A DNA stretch of 9,546 bases from Pseudomonadota bacterium (lineage in GTDB: Bacteria; Pseudomonadota; Alphaproteobacteria; Caulobacterales; Caulobacteraceae), in the NCBI GenBank assembly GCA_023445705.1, contig JAEXKM010000263.1, positions 1 to 9,546 of the forward strand. The letters run 5' to 3'. Below the pieces are notes generated by a model, which saw nothing but the letters and a program-made list of their open reading frames with translations, searched no databases and was not told the DNA's origin. The position numbers were made by a program, and so were the translations under genes. Shown here one piece after another: positions 6,091 through 9,546 of this stretch (position 1 is the stretch's first letter; every line of letters begins with the position of its first letter).

Positions 6091-7569
6091 ATGGCGTTCG
6101 GCCGATCGAGCATCTCTGCGACCATGATCTCGTTGCTCGCCATGCTGGCGTTACCCGCGGCTGGCGAGCCCGCCTCCTCATTGAGTTTTTCAGAGGCCCA
6201 GCAACAGCTCCTGAGCCGTTCCGACAGTCTGGCCGCTGCGCGCGCCGGCGCCCAGGCCAGCCGCGACCAGGCCGATGCGGTGAAGATGTTGGGTGGGCCG
6301 TCCGTCTACCTGGACGCCCAGGTGCTGCGCTATCAGAAGACGGTCGACCTTTCGCTCGACCCGGCCAAGCAGTTGCTCCAGTCGTCGGTCGACGGCTTTC
6401 TGGCCGCTCTGCCAAGTCTCCTGCCCAACGTTCCGAGCGGCGTCGTCGACCAAATCTCAGGGCAGATCGGAGCTGGCGCCTCAGGCGCCCTCGCGGGCCT
6501 GCCGAGTTCGGCGCGGCTGCAGGTCGAAGAGACCATCTTTCATCCCACTGTGGCCGCCGTGGCGCCGATCTACAGCGGCGGCCTGATCACCGCGACCAAG
6601 GCGGCGGCCGAGGCCGGCGTGCGGCAGGCCGACGCCGAGATGGCGTCCGCCGCCGATCTGGCGGTCCTGCGGCTCGTCCAGGCGTATTTCGGCCAGCAGC
6701 TCGCCGAACAGGTGCTGAAGGTCAGCACCGAGACGCGCGACGGCTTCGAACGGCACTACCAGGACGCCTTGAAGATCGAACGCGAGGGTTTCATCAGCAA
6801 GGCCCAGCGGCTGCAGGTGCAAGTGGCCCGTAACGCCGCCCAGCGGCAGTACGAACGCGCTGCGGCCGAGTACGACACGTCGCGCACAGTGCTCGCGAAC
6901 CTGCTAAGCGCAAACGCGCCCGTTACGCCGAGCTCACCGCTCTTCGTCGGCGGACCTCTTCCCCCCGCCCAGGAGTTCGTCGAGGCGGGCCTCGCCGGGC
7001 AGCCGGAGCTGAAGAAGCTCGACGCCATGCGCGACCAGGCCACCCAGGGTGTGAAAGTCGCCCAGGCCACCCAGCGCCCCAAGGTGTTCGGCTTTGCCGA
7101 ATACAACCTCAACCGCGACGACGCCCTGTTGATCGAGCCGGACTGGGTCTTCGGCGTCGGGGTTCATTACACGCTGCTGTCGGGGATCAACCGCTCGAAG
7201 GTGGTCAGCATGGCGCGCCAGCGCGAGACCCAGGCGGCGCACGCCATCCAGGCTGCGCGGACGGCGCTGGCGACGGCGACCCAGCGCGCCCATCAACAGG
7301 TCGAGACGGCCAGGCGGCAGTACGATCTGCTCGCGGTCAACATCGAGGCCGCGCAAGAAAACCTGCGGCTGCAGGACCTGGCCTTTCGCGAGGGCCAGGC
7401 GTCGCCGGCTGAACTGATCGACGCCCGGGTCGCCCTGAGCATAGCCGAAACCCAGCGACTGGCGGCGGCCTACGAGTACGAGCTTGCTCTGGCGGAACTG
7501 CTGACCGCGAGCGGGCAGATGCAGGCCTATGGCGAACACGTAGACCGCGGACGCAAGGTGAACCCATGA
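6091..7569 (+). CDS. TolC-like outer-membrane efflux factor
   Basis: A 492-residue outer-membrane channel protein of the TolC/OEP family. The ATG at 6091 gives a signal peptide with a hydrophobic core (MISLLAMLALPAA, 12-24) and cleavage near residue 24-26. Two internally similar halves follow. In each, a long alpha-helical stretch (Ala/Gln/Arg-rich, for example 165-270 and 367-475) pairs with a beta hairpin: SVYLDAQVLR at 71-80 with FHPTVAAVAPIYSGG at 150-164, and KVFGFAEYNL at 331-340 with WVFGVGVHYTLLSG at 352-365. The first hairpin loop, about 83-148, is much longer than the second and is rich in Leu, Pro and Ser. As first gene of a plus-strand operon it overlaps the membrane fusion protein by ATGA, so the three products should form a tripartite exporter. 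The substrate cannot be told from the sequence. It diverges from the copper operon and may share its control region. Confidence 0.9.
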   Translation: MAFGRSSISATMISLLAMLALPAAGEPASSLSFSEAQQQLLSRSDSLAAARAGAQASRDQADAVKMLGGPSVYLDAQVLRYQKTVDLSLDPAKQLLQSSVDGFLAALPSLLPNVPSGVVDQISGQIGAGASGALAGLPSSARLQVEETIFHPTVAAVAPIYSGGLITATKAAAEAGVRQADAEMASAADLAVLRLVQAYFGQQLAEQVLKVSTETRDGFERHYQDALKIEREGFISKAQRLQVQVARNAAQRQYERAAAEYDTSRTVLANLLSANAPVTPSSPLFVGGPLPPAQEFVEAGLAGQPELKKLDAMRDQATQGVKVAQATQRPKVFGFAEYNLNRDDALLIEPDWVFGVGVHYTLLSGINRSKVVSMARQRETQAAHAIQAARTALATATQRAHQQVETARRQYDLLAVNIEAAQENLRLQDLAFREGQASPAELIDARVALSIAETQRLAAAYEYELALAELLTASGQMQAYGEHVDRGRKVNP

Positions 7570-8555
7570 ACCCGGCCGTCAGAACCCGCCTGGGATGGAT
7601 TGCGGCGGCGCTGGCGGTCGTCGTCATAGCGCTGGGCCTCTGGCTGGCCTACCGCCCCACGCCCGACCAACTGCAGGGGATGGTCGACACCGACGAAGTC
7701 ACTATCGCCACGAAGGCGCCGCTGTCGAGGGTGGAGCGGCTGCTGGTGGAGCCCGGCCAAGCGGTCAAGGCCGGCCAGGAGCTGGCGGTCCTCTCCAGCC
7801 CCGAATTGGACGCGCGCTCGGCCCAGGCCGCCGGCGTCCTGACCAGCGCCGAAGCCCTGCAGACGCGCACGAACAAGGGGCCGCGATCGGAAGACATCGC
7901 CAGTCTGCGCGCCGCCTGGCAAAGCGCCGCGGCCACCGCCTCGCTGGCGCAGAAGACCTATGTCCGTACGGACAATCTCCATCGTGAGGGCGTGATCTCG
8001 ACACAACGCCGCGACGAAGCGCTGGCCGCGCGCGACGCCACTGCAAAGCAGACCGAACTGGCCCGCGCCCAATACGAGAAGGCGCTGAACGGCGCGACCG
8101 CGGAGGAGCGCGCAACTGCCGACGCCCAGGTGCAGATCGCTCAGGCCGGCGTGGCCGAGGCCGCTTCGCTCAAGTCCGAGACGCGCCTCCTCGCGCCTCG
8201 CTCCGGCGAGATCAGCAAGCGGATGGTCAACGGCGGCGAGATCGTGCCCCTCGCCTTCCCGATCTTCACCCTGGTCGATCTCGACGACCTATGGGTGACG
8301 CTCAATGTTCGCGAGGATCAGTTTCACAGCCTGCGTCGAGGCCAGACCATCACCGGTTCGGTCCCCGCGCTGGACCGGAAGGCCGCTCAGTTCCGCGTCG
8401 ACTACATCAACCCACAGGGGGATTTCGCCACCTGGCGCGCCACGCGGCAATCGCGCGGTTACGACGTGCGCTCGTTCGAGGTCCGCCTACGTCCGGTCGA
8501 GAAACTCGCGGGGCTAAGGCCGGGCATGAGCGTCCTCGTGGATTGGCCGCAGTAG
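7566..8555 (+). CDS. HlyD-family membrane fusion protein (YhiI-like periplasmic adaptor)
   Basis: A 329-residue inner-membrane-anchored adaptor that would link the permease to the TolC-like channel. One N-terminal membrane helix (about 10-29) leads into the first half of a biotinyl-lipoyl fold (about 38-80; VEPGQAVKAGQELAVLSSPEL). Then come alpha-hairpin helices (about 82-200), the second lipoyl half (LLAPRSGEISKRMVNGGEIV, 208-227), and a beta-barrel domain ending near GLRPGMSVLVDWPQ. The segment DFATWRATRQSRGYDVRSFEVR (286-307, in two parts about TRQ) is, as I recall it, typical of adaptors partnered with ABC-2 permeases of the YhiI/YbhG sort. The start overlaps the preceding stop (ATGA), with AAGG 7 nt upstream. 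It is followed after 2 nt by the permease gene, so the three genes should be translated from one mRNA. Confidence 0.92.
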   Translation: MNPAVRTRLGWIAAALAVVVIALGLWLAYRPTPDQLQGMVDTDEVTIATKAPLSRVERLLVEPGQAVKAGQELAVLSSPELDARSAQAAGVLTSAEALQTRTNKGPRSEDIASLRAAWQSAAATASLAQKTYVRTDNLHREGVISTQRRDEALAARDATAKQTELARAQYEKALNGATAEERATADAQVQIAQAGVAEAASLKSETRLLAPRSGEISKRMVNGGEIVPLAFPIFTLVDLDDLWVTLNVREDQFHSLRRGQTITGSVPALDRKAAQFRVDYINPQGDFATWRATRQSRGYDVRSFEVRLRPVEKLAGLRPGMSVLVDWPQ

Positions 8556-8557
8556 CC

Positions 8558-9546
8558 ATGTGGAGGGCGTTGGCCGGAAGCTTCCGACGGGAGGTCAGCT
8601 GGCTGGGCGCCAACCCCTGGGATCTGGCGCTGCTGACCATCGCGCCGCTCGCTTTGCTGGTCGTGCTGGGATGGATGTTCGTCGCCAGCGTCGCCCAGCA
8701 ACTCCCTATCGCCTATGTGGACCAGGATCATTCGGCGGCCAGCCGCCAGCTCGCCGCGAACCTGGAAGCCTCCCCTCGGGTCAAGATCGCTGCTCGCACG
8801 GCAGACCTCGCCCAAGCCTGGCCCCTGGTGCGTAGCGGGAAGGTCTGGGCGGTCGTCTATGTCCCGCCGCATGCCGAGCGGGAGATCCTGGCGGGCCGCC
8901 AGGCGGTGGTTTTCGTCTACGAGAACGCAGCCTTCTACTCGTTGGGGACCCTCGCCTCGATGGGCGCCAAGGAGGCCATCGCCGCGCTCTCCACGGACCT
9001 CGCCGAGACCCTGGCCAAAACCCGCAACATCCCGCTGCCCCGGATCACAGCGCCACAGGTCCAGTCGACCGTGCTGTTCAACCCCCAGCTCAGCTACGAG
9101 TGGTTCCTTGAGGCCTTGCTCCAACCGGGCGTCCTCCATCTGATGATGAGCTGCGCCGTGGTGATGGCCGTCGGGCGGGAGTTGCGGGACAGGACCATCC
9201 ACGCGTGGATGGTCGAGTCGAGGCCCGGGCTGGCGCTGGCCGGGAAGCTTTCGCCCTACGTCCTCGCCTTTACGGCCTGGAACCTGCTGGGGGTCGGATG
9301 GCTCTGTGGGGTTCGCGGCTGGGGTGTCCACGGAAGCATGAGCGCGCTCATCGCCGGGCAACTGCTGCTCTATACGGCCTATGCGGCGATCGCCGCCATG
9401 ATCACGCTGATCGTCAAGGACATCGCCACCGGGCTCTCGGCCGCCGCGGTCTATGGCGGCCCCGCGATCACCTATTCTAACGCCACCCTGCCGACGATAG
9501 ACGCGCCGCTCTTCACGCAGATCTGGAGCCGCGCCCTGCCCTACAC
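8558..9546 (+). CDS. ABC-2 type transporter permease, partial at window end
   Basis: The reading frame is open from the ATG at 8558 to the window edge, giving 329 residues and no stop. Membrane helices can be seen at about 24-45, 188-206, 228-250, 262-286 and 290-308, with a large periplasmic domain between the first two (about 46-187). That layout, IAYVDQDHS at 51-59 and the FNPQLSYEWFLEALLQPG segment (174-191), fit YhhJ/YbhR-type permeases paired with HlyD adaptors. GRELRDRTIHAWMV (206-219) is the usual cytoplasmic stretch after the second helix. No nucleotide-binding domain is seen so far. The ATG lies 2 nt after the adaptor's stop codon and has no clear SD site, which suggests translational coupling. 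Family members are about 370-390 residues, so roughly 50 residues are probably missing. Confidence 0.9.
   Translation, partial: MWRALAGSFRREVSWLGANPWDLALLTIAPLALLVVLGWMFVASVAQQLPIAYVDQDHSAASRQLAANLEASPRVKIAARTADLAQAWPLVRSGKVWAVVYVPPHAEREILAGRQAVVFVYENAAFYSLGTLASMGAKEAIAALSTDLAETLAKTRNIPLPRITAPQVQSTVLFNPQLSYEWFLEALLQPGVLHLMMSCAVVMAVGRELRDRTIHAWMVESRPGLALAGKLSPYVLAFTAWNLLGVGWLCGVRGWGVHGSMSALIAGQLLLYTAYAAIAAMITLIVKDIATGLSAAAVYGGPAITYSNATLPTIDAPLFTQIWSRALPY

Noticed and set aside
8459..9361. A 300-codon minus-strand open frame opposite the permease
   Set aside because: It is antisense to the permease, whose helices and motifs are clear and whose start follows the adaptor stop by 2 nt.

Overview
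The window is GC-rich DNA with the codon use and gene families expected of an alphaproteobacterium. Caulobacterales (Caulobacter, Phenylobacterium, Brevundimonas) is my best guess, from gene content and style only; no rRNA or other taxonomic marker is present. Coding density is very high. I see no tRNA, rRNA, CRISPR array, transposase or phage gene.

Layout. (1) Positions 44-2701, plus strand: one large gene for a fused ADP-forming acyl-CoA synthetase and GNAT acetyltransferase, the architecture of the Pat/YfiQ protein-lysine acetyltransferases. (2) Positions 2702-2960: a short convergent gap with no clear gene, a small hairpin just after the stop codon, and a weak, possibly frameshifted minus-strand micro-ORF. 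(3) Positions 5934-2961, minus strand: a compact periplasmic copper-resistance operon, read as a Tat-exported multicopper oxidase (CopA/PcoA type), then the outer-membrane protein CopB (overlapping by 4 nt, GTGA), then a CusF-like periplasmic copper-binding protein. (4) Positions 5935-6090: a divergent promoter region. It holds a sequence resembling a CueR/MerR-type copper operator that reads toward copA, and a separate 6-bp inverted repeat. (5) Positions 6091 to the window end, plus strand: an efflux operon of a TolC-like outer-membrane factor, an HlyD/YhiI-like membrane fusion protein (ATGA overlap) and an ABC-2 type permease that runs off the window edge.

How the genes work together. The minus-strand operon makes a copper-detoxification module: CopA probably oxidises Cu(I) or sequesters copper in the periplasm, CopB sits in the outer membrane, and the CusF-like protein carries Cu(I). 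The plus-strand operon encodes the outer-membrane, periplasmic and inner-membrane parts of a tripartite exporter. No ATP-binding subunit lies within the visible part, so the ATPase is either downstream of the window or supplied in trans. Whether the exporter is co-regulated with copper resistance through the shared 156-bp region is an open inference.

The window looks largely like known gene families. The best leads are the retained phospho-His in the Pat-like protein, the operator geometry that places the predicted copA transcript start almost exactly on its first ATG, the exporter without a visible ATPase, and the long extracellular loop predicted in the outer-membrane factor.
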